Notes: generated by a model from the sequence alone, not told the origin. Shown: positions 1 through 8,197, counted from the stretch's first letter. The stretch is DNA of 64,000 bases from CAZXGD01 sp046350455 (GCA_046350455.1 JAXMAM010000003.1:62001-126000); one strand, 5' to 3'. Numbers and translations: made by a program.

Positions 1-955
1 GCGGGCGCGGATCCGCAGCGGGTCCGTCCGCCACCACGGTGACCAGCGGCAGCACGCCGCCGCACGCCTCGCACAGGATCACTTCCGCCTGCGCACGGAT
101 GGCGTCCGGATCAGTGGAACCCATGCCGCCGCGAATGAGCGCGCGCGGCGTGCCGGGCGCCTCCAGGTTGACCGACACGCGCATGTTGGGCAGTTCCGGC
201 AGGAGCTCCTGCAGCTGCTCCGCCAGGGTGCGCTCGCGCTCGCGGCGCTGCTCCAGCACCTGGCGCTCGGCCACGCTGCGCGGCGTGCGCTGGCGGTTGG
301 CCTTGGCGTCAATCACTGTCACGTGGTCTGCTGGCAGGCCAGGCACCGCACCACTCACCAGGCCAGCCACGGCGTCCACCAGATCCTGCGACATCTCGCC
401 GGACTCCATGGTCACGGTCACAGCGCCTGTGGGGCCTGAGTAGGCAGAACCTGGCGCGCCTGGGCGGCTGCCCTCCGCCAGCACCACGCGCGCGTCCGCC
501 ACGCCAGCGTGGGCGCGCACCATGTCCTCCAGCGCTGCCATGGTGCCAGCCATGCGGCGGGCGCGAGCTGCTTCGGTCGACAGAAATGGGCTTTCTTCAG
601 GCTGCGTGGCGGTCCTTGCTGGCCGGCCAGAACTGGTCTGCGCTGCCGCCTGCGCGGCGCGCTGCGCGTCTGCTGAAGCCACCCATGGATGCCCGTCGCG
701 CCACTCCACGCGGATGCCAGCCGCCTCCACGGCGTGGCCCGCGGCCGCGGCAGTGGCTGCAGGCACCGCCAGCGGAACGCGGCGCTCTGCGCCTGCGTTG
801 CGCAGCGTGGCGTAGGCCACCAGCGCCACCACTGCGGCGCCCATGGCCAGCACCAGCAGCGTGCGGGGCGAGACCTGCTGCCACAGCGCGCGCGGCGGCG
901 CGGCGCTCTCCCCTGGCAGCGCTGGTGCTTCGTCAGTCTGGTGCAGTTGGTGCAT
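1..955 (-). CDS. fliF: Flagellar M-ring protein FliF, N-terminal part, cut by window edge
   Basis: The reading frame opens at the ATG at 955 and runs off the window start, giving 318 residues without a stop. FliF builds the MS ring of the flagellar basal body in the inner membrane. After about 24 residues there is one membrane segment (TLLVLAMGAAVVALVAYATL). Around residues 140-215 is a ring-building domain with PTGAVTV and VSGAVPGLPADHVTVID, close to the family signature SAVPGL..ENVTIVD. A charged segment and the start of the next ring-building domain follow. The C-terminal FliG-binding part lies outside the window. It is 45 nt downstream of fliE, the usual order. The segment between the membrane helix and the first ring-building domain is short and Ala-rich, so the first domain may be reduced. 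I am confident of the family, less of the exact domain borders. Confidence 0.85.
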   Translation of the reverse strand, partial: MHQLHQTDEAPALPGESAAPPRALWQQVSPRTLLVLAMGAAVVALVAYATLRNAGAERRVPLAVPAATAAAAGHAVEAAGIRVEWRDGHPWVASADAQRAAQAAAQTSSGRPARTATQPEESPFLSTEAARARRMAGTMAALEDMVRAHAGVADARVVLAEGSRPGAPGSAYSGPTGAVTVTMESGEMSQDLVDAVAGLVSGAVPGLPADHVTVIDAKANRQRTPRSVAERQVLEQRRERERTLAEQLQELLPELPNMRVSVNLEAPGTPRALIRGGMGSTDPDAIRAQAEVILCEACGGVLPLVTVVADGPAADPRP

Positions 956-1000
956 GGATCAGTCCTTCGGCCCTTCGGTCACGGGTGCGCGCAAGGCGCG

Positions 1001-1363
1001 TCACACCCTCATGTCGCGCATCTCTGCGTAGGCCTGCAGCATGGCGCGGTGCACCACCTGCAGCATCTGGAACGCTGCGTCCGCCTTGCGCGAGGCCAGC
1101 AGCACGCCCTCCACATCTGTGCGCTCGCCGCGGCTCAGCGCGTCCACTGCGGCGTGCGCATCGCGCTCCAGCGCACGCGCCACCTCGATCTGCTGCTCCA
1201 GGCGGTTGACCAGCGTGTCGCCGCCAGCGGGCTGCACCGGTGTGGCGCCGGCCAGCGTTCCAGCGAGCGGTGTGATGGGCTGCAGCACAGCGGTTGCCTC
1301 TTGCCAGGGTGCGGCACCTGCGCAGGTCACAGCCATGGACCCCGCGGGGTGCGCCAGCCTCAT
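1001..1363 (-). CDS. fliE: Flagellar hook-basal body protein FliE
   Basis: This small protein links the MS ring to the proximal rod. The C-terminal half shows the family pattern: a helix with KADAAFQMLQVVHRAMLQAY ending in AEMRDMRV, comparable to the family's usual Y.E.M.M.V end. The start is uncertain. ATG at 1363 gives 120 residues; ATG at 1336 gives 111, nearer the roughly 105 typical of the family; TTG at 1369 is also in frame. It lies 47 nt downstream of a Fis-type regulator and just upstream of fliF. flgB and flgC, which often precede fliE, are not here. Confidence 0.85.
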   Translation of the reverse strand: MRLAHPAGSMAVTCAGAAPWQEATAVLQPITPLAGTLAGATPVQPAGGDTLVNRLEQQIEVARALERDAHAAVDALSRGERTDVEGVLLASRKADAAFQMLQVVHRAMLQAYAEMRDMRV

Positions 1364-1410
1364 CGGCAAAACCTGCCGAAGCCCCGCACTTTCTGCCGCA
1401 TGAACGTGGG

Positions 1411-1818
1411 CTAGGCGCTGGGGGCCACCAGGCCAGCGTCCTTCCAGGCACGGAGCTTCATTCCCAGGGTGCGCACGCCAATTCCCAGGGCCTGCGCGGT
1501 CCGCTGCCGGTGGCCGCCGAACCGATCCAAGGTGGCCAGCACGGCCTGCCGCTCGATCACCTCCAGGGTGATCACCCCGTCGCAGGGCGGGATGGCTTCC
1601 AGACCTGCGGATGCCAAGACTGACTCTGTACGATCTGGCCTGTCGGTGCGCTCGCGGGTGAGCTCTTCCAGCCGCTGCACCAGGGTGCGATGCGCGTCCT
1701 CCACCCCGCTCGCCACCTCATGGAACGCCTCCATGAGCTGCGCGAGTTCTGGGCGGTCGCCCGCGTTCAGCGGGCGGAGCGTGGCGCGTCCTGCGCGTGC
1801 GTCCGATCCATCGTGCAC
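1411..1818 (-). CDS. Small Fis-type HTH protein upstream of fliE (possible flagellar regulator)
   Basis: The protein has 135 residues. Residues 25-60 form a probable amphipathic helix or coiled coil (LMEAFHEVASGVEDAHRTLV). Residues 83-125 form a Fis-type helix-turn-helix with VIERQAVLATLDRFGGHRQR, TAQALGIGVRTLGMKL and RAWK. That HTH is the DNA-binding end of sigma-54 activators such as FlrC, FleR and NtrC, but there is no receiver domain and no AAA+ ATPase domain. In Vibrio and Pseudomonas the activator gene flrC/fleR sits directly upstream of fliE, the same position as here. I infer a DNA-binding regulator of flagellar genes; whether it acts with sigma-54 cannot be told. It starts 7 nt after the upstream RDD gene ends, so it is probably in that operon. 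Confidence 0.7.
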   Translation of the reverse strand: MHDGSDARAGRATLRPLNAGDRPELAQLMEAFHEVASGVEDAHRTLVQRLEELTRERTDRPDRTESVLASAGLEAIPPCDGVITLEVIERQAVLATLDRFGGHRQRTAQALGIGVRTLGMKLRAWKDAGLVAPSA

Positions 1819-1825
1819 CGGCGTG

Positions 1826-3322
1826 CTATCGGCGGTCGTCCCCAGTTGGCTTGAGCGGCTGGCTCATTCGCACCACCACGGCGGTGCGGGAGACCACCTC
1901 GCCAGGCCCCCTGCCACCCGGCGAGATCAGGGTGAAGATCCCCGCCAGCGGCACCAGCAGGAGGAACCCCTTGAACGTGTTGCGCACCAGGGCCTGCCAT
2001 ACCCGTGGCTTGACGCCCGGCGGGTCCATCCGCACCACACGGAGTCCTGCCAGCCACTTGCCCAGGCTGGCGCCGGTGGTGGTCTCCACCAGCACGCAGA
2101 GGGCGAGGCTGGTACCCACCGCGATCAGCCACGGAATGCTCTGCGAGATGGAGGTGCTCCACAGCGGAAACGCCGCCAGCGATGCCGGTGCAGTGCCCGT
2201 GAGGAGCACCAGCGCCACGCCGGGCACCAGGTCCAGCACCAGCGCCCCCAAGCGGCGTGGTGCTCCCGCAGGCACCCACCCTTCTGGCGCATCCTGCATG
2301 GCCTGCGGGCCCGCGCTCCGAAGCAGCACGCCGCTCAGCACCAGGCAGATGAGCAGCATGCCCAGGAGGATCAGGTGCACCCACTCTGCGCTCGAAGCCT
2401 GTTGCGGCTGCAGCACCTGCGGATCGCTCAGGCGGCCGTTGGCGGCATCGATCGTTCGCAGCATCACCTCGCCAGCGGCTGTGGATTCCAGGAGCGCAAA
2501 CCCGCCCCCCAGGCCGACCACGTTCCACGCGCCACGAGCTGGCGGCAGCACTGCCAGCGGCGCCACCTTGCCATCCACCACGTAGGCCAGCGTCCACGTC
2601 CCCTTCTGGTCTGCGTACAGCACCGCAGGTTGCACCGCCCCGCTCACCCAGACTGCTGGCTGGAGCGCATCCGCCGGAAGCGGCGCGCACACCGAGCGCC
2701 AATGGCCGGGCGCTGCAGGGTCCAGGCGGCTCATGGAGAGGTCGCGCGGGCTGTTGTCAGGGCCTTGCACCTGCACCAGTCCCACCTCTCCGTTCACCGT
2801 CACCACCCACTGCGCGGCGGGCGCGCCCTGCACAGGCTCCCACGCTGTTTCGGTCAGCACCAGGAGCGGCCCGGGAACAGAAAGCGTGTACAGGCGGTGG
2901 CCATCGCTGGCTGCGCCAGCAAGCACGCCGCCTTCAGGCACGCTGGGATAGATCGCCAACCGGCGCTCGGGTTCGTAGTAGTAGGCGCCGGTTCCCTGGT
3001 GGCGATGCGCTGTCACGCCATACACCTCGCGGCGTGGACGCAGCACGTCGCGCGCGGGCATGATCATCCACAGCCGCGCACTGCCCGCCGCCATGGCCGC
3101 TGGGCATTCATCCAGCGTGGTCACCTGGCGGTAGAGCGCGCCGTCCATGGCCACCGCGTGATGGAGCAGCAGCCACTCGGGGGACTTCTGACCCATGCGC
3201 TGCACCACGAACCACGCGTGCTGGCCATCGCTGGTGGCGCGCAACGAGGGCGGGTCGGCAGCGCAGGTCCACGCCATGGCAGCAGCCAAGGCGATCATGG
3301 CCAGGATCCTGGCGCTGGTCAC
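1826..3322 (-). CDS. RDD-family membrane protein with large secreted N-terminal region
   Basis: This 498-residue protein starts at GTG 3322, which overlaps the stop of the upstream lipoprotein gene as GTGA. A signal peptide covers residues 1-21 (AMIALAAAMAWTCA). About 300 residues outside the membrane resemble a beta-propeller-like or WD-like sensor (repeated short beta strands such as GQHAWFVVQRM and HRLYTLSVPGPLLVL), but I do not recognise the family. A helix near residue 315 (WVHLILLGMLLICLVLSGVLL) is followed by an RDD domain with RRLGALVLDLVPGVALVLL, ETTTGASLGKWLAGLRVV and NTFKGFLLLVPLAGI. RDD proteins are membrane proteins of mixed, often transport-related role. Function here is unknown. 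Confidence 0.75.
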   Translation of the reverse strand: MTSARILAMIALAAAMAWTCAADPPSLRATSDGQHAWFVVQRMGQKSPEWLLLHHAVAMDGALYRQVTTLDECPAAMAAGSARLWMIMPARDVLRPRREVYGVTAHRHQGTGAYYYEPERRLAIYPSVPEGGVLAGAASDGHRLYTLSVPGPLLVLTETAWEPVQGAPAAQWVVTVNGEVGLVQVQGPDNSPRDLSMSRLDPAAPGHWRSVCAPLPADALQPAVWVSGAVQPAVLYADQKGTWTLAYVVDGKVAPLAVLPPARGAWNVVGLGGGFALLESTAAGEVMLRTIDAANGRLSDPQVLQPQQASSAEWVHLILLGMLLICLVLSGVLLRSAGPQAMQDAPEGWVPAGAPRRLGALVLDLVPGVALVLLTGTAPASLAAFPLWSTSISQSIPWLIAVGTSLALCVLVETTTGASLGKWLAGLRVVRMDPPGVKPRVWQALVRNTFKGFLLLVPLAGIFTLISPGGRGPGEVVSRTAVVVRMSQPLKPTGDDRR

Positions 3323-4203
3323 GGATCGTTCTCCACCTGCTGGGGAGCAAAGCTGGTCTTCAGGCGCGCCAGGTCGTAGAGGCCGGGCTTGTCAGTGGTG
3401 CTGGCATCCGCGCGCAGCACCTCCAGCGCCATGCTGAAGGTGGACCAACGTTCGCCGCCACCGCTGGTGCCGCGCACCCGCTTGGGCACGCGCGGCCAGG
3501 ATGTGGGGCCCACGCCTTCGGTCTCCACGCCGCCCCAGTCGCTCATGTCCATGCGCCACGCAGCACCGTCTGGCAGGCGCAGCAGCGTGCGCATGGGCAG
3601 CAGCGTGCTGGTGCTGAACTCCGCCTCCAGCACGGCGCCCGCTGGCAGCGCGCCAGCTGGGACTGCGAGCGGCACGCGCACGCCGCCCTCCACAGGCTGC
3701 ACGGCAGCGCCCTCCTGCGGCACCAGCGGACGGATGCCAGCCAACCACGGCATGGCCCCAGCCAGCCCAGCGCGCGGACCATGCAGGCTGCCCATGCGCA
3801 GGCGCGTGGGGTCGGACTTCAGCTCAAAGATCCACCACTGCGAGAGGTCGCTGCCGATCCAGATCCACCGGTCGCCCAGCTTGCTCAGGCTGAGCGCCAG
3901 TCCCATGGTGCGGTTCCAGCGCAGGTCCAGGTCGCCCTGGTCAAAGTGGTCACCCTGGTCGTCCTTGGAGCGCACTTCCAGGATGCCGCGTGCATACAGC
4001 CGCTCCAGCGCGCCAACGCGCGCGCGCTCAGCCGCTGCGATCTGTGCGGCGGTGGGCAGCGGCGCAGCCTGCGGGGCTGCTGGCGGGGTGCTTCCGGGTT
4101 CGGGCGCACCCTGCCTGGGCGCACAGGCGGCCAGGAACAGCACCGCGCACGCTGCAGCCGCAGCGCGCCCCTGCCGCCCTTGGATCGCGCGTGGAGTGAC
4201 CAT
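3319..4203 (-). CDS. Putative lipoprotein of unknown function
   Basis: The protein has 294 residues. The N terminus is a lipoprotein signal: a basic start, then AAAAACAVLFLAAC with the lipobox Cys at residue 27, followed by a Pro/Ala-rich linker to about residue 55. The mature part alternates beta-like stretches (RWIWIGSDLSQWWIFELKSD) and resembles outer-membrane lipoproteins that bind apolar ligands in general pattern only. I do not recognise a named domain. The gene abuts the upstream gene (stop and start directly adjacent at 4204/4203) and overlaps the RDD gene by 4 nt, so the three are one translationally coupled unit. Confidence 0.65.
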   Translation of the reverse strand: MVTPRAIQGRQGRAAAAACAVLFLAACAPRQGAPEPGSTPPAAPQAAPLPTAAQIAAAERARVGALERLYARGILEVRSKDDQGDHFDQGDLDLRWNRTMGLALSLSKLGDRWIWIGSDLSQWWIFELKSDPTRLRMGSLHGPRAGLAGAMPWLAGIRPLVPQEGAAVQPVEGGVRVPLAVPAGALPAGAVLEAEFSTSTLLPMRTLLRLPDGAAWRMDMSDWGGVETEGVGPTSWPRVPKRVRGTSGGGERWSTFSMALEVLRADASTTDKPGLYDLARLKTSFAPQQVENDP

Positions 4204-4737
4204 CTACAGCTCGCTCTGCATGACTTCGCCCAGATGCTCGGACAACTCCTGAAGGTCCTCGTCCCGGATCTGCGGGTTGACCACTGCGATCAGCGGCGCG
4301 GTGTCGTCCGTCCCACGCTTGCGGACCATCCAGCGCTCCTGGTCTCCCTCGCGCTCCACCCGCACGTGGCGCAGCAGCTTCTTGCGCAGGAGGATCAGGC
4401 ACAGCAGCCACCGGTAGGCCTTGCGATTGGCGCGGTCGTCGCCATCCAGGCGGTCGAATAGCTCCAGCAGCGTCTCGTCGTCCACCAGCAGGCGGCGGCG
4501 CTGGTCAGGCTCTGGCGCTGTGGTCCGCCAGAAGCAGACCATGCTCTGGGGCCGCTGCCCGCTGTTCCACGCTTCCAGTGCAAAGTCCCGACGGGCGAAC
4601 TCGTGGCCTGCAGGGTCATCCGCGGTGGCGTCGCAGAGCGTGGCCACAATGGGTTCACCAGGAACCAGCGCGCGCCCCGTGGCAGCGCAGACAGAGGTAA
4701 AGCGGCCCAAGCTGAACGAACCAGAAGAGCGTGACAT
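4204..4737 (-). CDS. Conserved-looking cytoplasmic protein of unknown function
   Basis: The protein has 177 residues from ATG 4737; a GTG at 4743 is the alternative. It carries a Cys-containing N terminus (FTSVCAATGRALVPGEPIV), an aromatic-rich middle with SMVCFWRT, then a strongly charged helical part (LLDDETLLELFDRL, YRWLLCLILLRKKLLRHVRV) and an acidic C terminus. I do not recognise the family. The ATG at 4737 is preferred because a TACGAT hexamer ends 8 nt upstream, the spacing seen before many other starts in this window. It is the first gene of the leftward unit with the lipoprotein and RDD genes. Confidence 0.6.
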   Translation of the reverse strand: MSRSSGSFSLGRFTSVCAATGRALVPGEPIVATLCDATADDPAGHEFARRDFALEAWNSGQRPQSMVCFWRTTAPEPDQRRRLLVDDETLLELFDRLDGDDRANRKAYRWLLCLILLRKKLLRHVRVEREGDQERWMVRKRGTDDTAPLIAVVNPQIRDEDLQELSEHLGEVMQSEL

Positions 4738-4745
4738 CGCCACGC

Positions 4746-4780
4746 ATCGTAGTGCCGCGGCGCAGTCCCGGCTCTATACT
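4746..4780. promoter_or_regulatory. Divergent -10 elements for the 177-residue gene and cdaA
   Basis: On the minus strand TACGAT (4751-4746) ends 8 nt before ATG 4737. On the plus strand TATACT (4775-4780) ends 8 nt before the cdaA ATG at 4789. With transcription normally starting about 7 nt after a -10 box, both mRNAs would begin at or within a couple of bases of their start codons. No good -35 hexamer is visible for either. Confidence 0.55.
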
Positions 4781-4788
4781 CGCAGCGC

Positions 4789-5661
4789 ATGCTCGAAAGG
4801 CTCGGCCAGCTCTTCCGCGGCAATGAGCCGGTCGCAATCGCGATCGAGCTGGCCATCATTTGGGTGGCTGTCTACCTGGTGCTGCGCTTCCTCCGGGGCA
4901 CCCGTGGCGCAGGCGTGCTCAAGGGGGTCATCGTCATCCTGGCGGTGCTGGTGCTCAGCCTGCGCTTTGCTGGCACTGGCAGCGACACCTTCGCCCGGCT
5001 GCGCTATGTGGCGGAGGCGCTGGTGGGAACGCTGGCCATCGCGCTGGTGGTCATCTTCCAGCCAGAGCTGCGGAGCGCGCTCATCCGCATTGGCCAGTCC
5101 CGCTGGCTGGGTGGGCGCGCGGCCCGCTACCGCGAGGTGGTGGTGGTCCTGGACGAGGCGGTGGAGTTTCTCAGCCGCAGCCAGTTTGGCGCGCTCATCG
5201 TCATCGAGCGCAGCGTGCCGCTGGGCGACGTGGTGCGCACCGGCGTGCCCATCAACGGCGAAGTCTCCGCACGCCTGCTGGAGAGCATCTTCTGGCCCAA
5301 CAGTCCGCTGCATGATCTGGCGGTGGTCATCCGCGGCGACCGCGTGGTGGCTGCCAACGTGCAGCTGCCGCTGGCCGACGCCAGCATGGTGCCAGCCCGC
5401 CTGGGCAGCCGCCATCAGGCTGCGGTGGGGGTCACGCTGGAGACAGACGCCGTGGTGGTGGCGGTCAGCGAGCAGACCGGCGACATCCGCATCGCCTCGG
5501 CAGGCACGCTGAGCGATCCCATCGCCTACGACGACTTTGCGCAGGAGCTGCGCGTGGCCCTGGTCACGCAGTCAGACGGCCCCAGCGGTGGCGCTGCGCC
5601 CCTTGCTTCCGGCGACACCGCCATCACCAATGCGACCGATCCAACGCAGGAGGCAGCGTGA
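4789..5661 (+). CDS. cdaA: CdaA-type diadenylate cyclase with altered active-site motifs
   Basis: This membrane enzyme of the DAC family would make cyclic di-AMP from two ATP. Residues 12-75 hold three membrane helices (VAIAIELAIIWVAVYLVL; VLKGVIVILAVLVLSL; EALVGTLAIALVVI), then the CdaA hallmark IFQPELRSAL, a linker helix and the DAC domain with ALIVIER, GVPINGEVS and IFWPNSPLHDLAVVI. Length (290) fits CdaA. Key motifs differ from the family: DGA is DLA, RHR is RHQ in GSRHQAAVG, and the GISE segment reads GVTL. The fold is clear; activity is uncertain. The stop overlaps the GTG start of the YbbR gene, the usual cdaA-cdaR pairing. Confidence 0.85.
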   Translation: MLERLGQLFRGNEPVAIAIELAIIWVAVYLVLRFLRGTRGAGVLKGVIVILAVLVLSLRFAGTGSDTFARLRYVAEALVGTLAIALVVIFQPELRSALIRIGQSRWLGGRAARYREVVVVLDEAVEFLSRSQFGALIVIERSVPLGDVVRTGVPINGEVSARLLESIFWPNSPLHDLAVVIRGDRVVAANVQLPLADASMVPARLGSRHQAAVGVTLETDAVVVAVSEQTGDIRIASAGTLSDPIAYDDFAQELRVALVTQSDGPSGGAAPLASGDTAITNATDPTQEAA

Positions 5662-6695
5662 GCCGCCGTCCCGAATGGCGCGGGGAGGTGTTCAACGCAG
5701 TGGCTGCGGCCATCGTGGCGCTGCTGATCTGGGCCTACGCCAACGACCGCACGCGCGAGACAGCCACCATCACCGGCAACCTGCGCCTGTCGACCAGCGA
5801 TCCGCGCGCCACCTACGTGGAGCCCACGGGCAACGTCACGGTGAGCCTGGAGCTGCGCGGATCCCGGCGCTCCATTGACACCGTGGAAAGCGCCCTTCGC
5901 GCTGGCCTCACCTTGACCACTGGCAGCGCTGGCGTGCCCGGCGGCGTGGGCGTGCACACGGTGGAGCTTGCAGAGGTGCTCGGCCAGGACGCCAGCATCT
6001 CCAGCACGGGCGCGGAGATCATCCGCGCGCAGCCAGAGAGCGTGCGCATCGAGGTGGGCACGCTGGTGACCGACCAGGTGCCGGTCACGCCTGTGCTTCC
6101 GCGCGCGGCCGTGCAGGGAGAGATCGTGGTGGATCCGCCCATCGTGGCAGTCACGCTTCCAGAGGCTGCGCGCGCCGCCGTGGCAGCGCTCACGCTGGAA
6201 GCTGTGGTGGACACCAAGAATCTGGAGCCTGGCCGCTCGCACTCTGTGGATCTGGAACTGAAGCTGCCCGATGTGCTCAGCCGCTGGAAGGAGCAGGTGC
6301 GCATTGTTCCGCCACGCGCCAAGGTGACCTTCACGCTGCTGGCCACCACTGCGGAGCTCACGCTGCCAGTGGTGCCCGTGGAAGTGGCCATGCCCCCTGC
6401 TGCCATGGATCAGTTCCGCGTGTCGCTGGCCACAGGCAGCACGTCGGTGGCCAACGTGGTGGTGACAGGGCCGCTGGCCGCTGTGGACCGCCTGCGCCGC
6501 AACGAGTTCCAGGTGGCGGCCGTGGTCAGCCTGACTGCGCGCACGCTGGCGCCAGGCCAGCGCCGGGTGCCCGTCAGCTACTGGCGCCTGCCAGAGGGCG
6601 TGACCGTGGTGAGCGCAGCCGGCGCCCCTGCCGGATCTGGCGCTGCGCCCGAGGTCTCGGTCGAGGTGTCGCCGCGGCAGGTCAGCAGTCCGTAG
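5658..6695 (+). CDS. YbbR/CdaR-like regulator of CdaA
   Basis: The protein has 345 residues and starts at GTG 5658, overlapping the cdaA stop. One N-terminal membrane helix (VFNAVAAAIVALLIWAYA, residues 12-29) anchors a long extracytoplasmic region made of repeated YbbR-type beta domains. Recurrent strand patterns include EPTGNVTVSLELRGSRRSID, PESVRIEVGTLV and VVVTGPLAAVDRL. In Firmicutes CdaR binds CdaA and tunes c-di-AMP production. Gene order and overlap support the same partnership. No glmM is adjacent, unlike in many Firmicutes. Confidence 0.8.
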   Translation: MSRRPEWRGEVFNAVAAAIVALLIWAYANDRTRETATITGNLRLSTSDPRATYVEPTGNVTVSLELRGSRRSIDTVESALRAGLTLTTGSAGVPGGVGVHTVELAEVLGQDASISSTGAEIIRAQPESVRIEVGTLVTDQVPVTPVLPRAAVQGEIVVDPPIVAVTLPEAARAAVAALTLEAVVDTKNLEPGRSHSVDLELKLPDVLSRWKEQVRIVPPRAKVTFTLLATTAELTLPVVPVEVAMPPAAMDQFRVSLATGSTSVANVVVTGPLAAVDRLRRNEFQVAAVVSLTARTLAPGQRRVPVSYWRLPEGVTVVSAAGAPAGSGAAPEVSVEVSPRQVSSP

Positions 6696-6774
6696 CGGCG
6701 CGATGCGCGGGCTCTGCGCCGCGCCTCAGGGCTCTCCGCCGCTGTGCAGGTCATGCAGCCGTTGCACCTGCCGC

Positions 6775-8088
6775 TCAGCCGCTGCGCACTGCGTGCCAGT
6801 TCTTCTTTCCTCGGCGGAGGAGCGCCACGCGGCCGTGCAGCAGGTCGCGGGGTGTGAGGCGCGTGTCTGGCGCTGCCTTGGCCCCGTTCACCAGCACGCT
6901 TCCAGCTTGCAGGAACTCGCGGGACTCGCGCTTGCTGCTGGCCAGCGAGGTGCGCGGCAGCAGATCCACCAGCGCCAGGCCTTCGCCACCCAGCTCGCCG
7001 GGCTCCAGCGTGGTGGTGGGCAGGTCCTCTGCGATCTCCTCCACCGTGCGCTGGTCCAGGCCCGCCACGTCGCCGCTGAAGAGCGCGCGGCCAGCAGCCT
7101 CTGCGTTGGCGCGCTCGGTGGGGCCGTGGAAGAGCTCGGTCATCTCGTTGGCCAGCACGCGCTGGGCCTCGCGCTCCTGTGGGCGGCTTGCCAGCGCGTG
7201 GGCCAGCTCGTCCACGCGCGTCTGCGGCAGGAAGGTGAACCACCGCAGGTAGCGCACCGCATCCGCGTCCGCGGTGTTCAGCCAGTACTGGTGGAAACGG
7301 AACGGGCTGGTCTTGTCAGCGCTCAGGAAGATGGCGCCCTTCTCGCTCTTGCCAATCTTGCTGCCATCTGCGGCAGTCACCAGCGGCGCGGTCACGCCAT
7401 GCGCCTCCACCTGCTGCATGCGGCGGATCAGGTCAATGCCGCTCACGATGTTGCCCCACTGGTCTGCGCCACCCATCTGGATGGTGCAGCCGATGGTGCG
7501 GCTCAGGTGCACAAAGTCGTACGCCTGCAGCAGCATGTAGCTGAACTCGGTGTAGCTGATGCCCTGCTCGCGGCTCTCCAGGCGGGTGCGCACCGAGTCA
7601 CGCGCGATCATCTGGTTCACGCTGAAGTGCTTGCCGATGTCGCGCAGCACCTCCAGATAGCCCAGCGTGCACAGCCAGTCTGCGTTGTTCAGCACGTGGC
7701 AGCGGCTGTGACCTGTGGTCTCCAGGTCAATCACCTTGCCAAAGATTCGGCGCTGGCCGGCCACGTTGTGCTCCACCTGCTCGCGCGTCATCAGCTGGCG
7801 CTCGGCGCTCTTGCCGCTTGGGTCGCCGATCAGGCCGGTGCCGCCGCCCAGCAGCACCACCGGGCTGTGGCCCGCGCGCTGCAGGTGCGCCAGCATCTTC
7901 ATGGGGATGTAGTTGCCGATGGTCAAGCTGTCAGACGTTGGGTCGAAGCCTGCATACGCCACCCGCCCTGGTGTGGCCAGGTGCGCAGCCAATGCGTCGC
8001 CAGTGGTCTGGTGCAGCAGGCCGCGCCATGCGAGCTCGCCCAGGAACGGATCCTGGAGCACCGCAGCAGAATGGGCGGAGTGAGTCAT
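6775..8088 (-). CDS. tyrS: Tyrosyl-tRNA synthetase
   Basis: Charges tRNA-Tyr with tyrosine in the cytoplasm. The 437-residue protein has the class I catalytic core: YAGFDPTSDSLTIGNYIPM in place of the HIGH region, GGGTGLIGDPSGK, the tyrosine-binding GADQWGNI, and KIGKSEKGAI as the KMSKS equivalent. The C-terminal S4-like RNA-binding domain is present (SRESREFLQAGSVLVNGAKA). Oddity: the HIGH tetrad reads TIGN, so both histidines are replaced. N at the last position is common; T at the first is less usual. A TACGCT hexamer ends 9 nt upstream of the ATG and no Shine-Dalgarno is evident. The gene converges with the cdaR gene across about 80 nt in which I see nothing clear. Confidence 0.95.
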   Translation of the reverse strand: MTHSAHSAAVLQDPFLGELAWRGLLHQTTGDALAAHLATPGRVAYAGFDPTSDSLTIGNYIPMKMLAHLQRAGHSPVVLLGGGTGLIGDPSGKSAERQLMTREQVEHNVAGQRRIFGKVIDLETTGHSRCHVLNNADWLCTLGYLEVLRDIGKHFSVNQMIARDSVRTRLESREQGISYTEFSYMLLQAYDFVHLSRTIGCTIQMGGADQWGNIVSGIDLIRRMQQVEAHGVTAPLVTAADGSKIGKSEKGAIFLSADKTSPFRFHQYWLNTADADAVRYLRWFTFLPQTRVDELAHALASRPQEREAQRVLANEMTELFHGPTERANAEAAGRALFSGDVAGLDQRTVEEIAEDLPTTTLEPGELGGEGLALVDLLPRTSLASSKRESREFLQAGSVLVNGAKAAPDTRLTPRDLLHGRVALLRRGKKNWHAVRSG

Positions 8089-8097
8089 GGGCGCGGC

Positions 8098-8103
8098 AGC
8101 GTA
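8098..8103 (-). promoter_or_regulatory. Probable -10 of tyrS
   Basis: On the minus strand TACGCT ends 9 nt upstream of the tyrS ATG at 8088, which predicts an untranslated leader of only a few bases. Confidence 0.45.
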
Positions 8104-8126
8104 CGCCGAAGCGCGGCAGCGTTGCG

Positions 8127-8197
8127 GGCGGCGGCGCGCGGGCTGGCGGCGGCGCGGGCAGGCGGCGGCGCGCGGGCAGGCGGGCGGCGGCGCTGGG
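8127..8197. repeat. Short GC-only imperfect tandem repeat
   Basis: Three consecutive copies of a 16-18 base unit of the form GGCGGCGGCGCGCGGGC(T/A) lie at 8127-8144, 8145-8160 and 8161-8178, followed by a degenerate fourth copy. It fills the 114-nt gap between tal (ending 8203) and tyrS (starting 8088) on the minus strand. No gene or terminator is visible there. Confidence 0.6.

Noticed and set aside
4738..4788. A c-di-AMP riboswitch upstream of cdaA
   Set aside because: Only about 50 nt separate cdaA from the divergent gene and the predicted leader is nearly absent, so there is no room.
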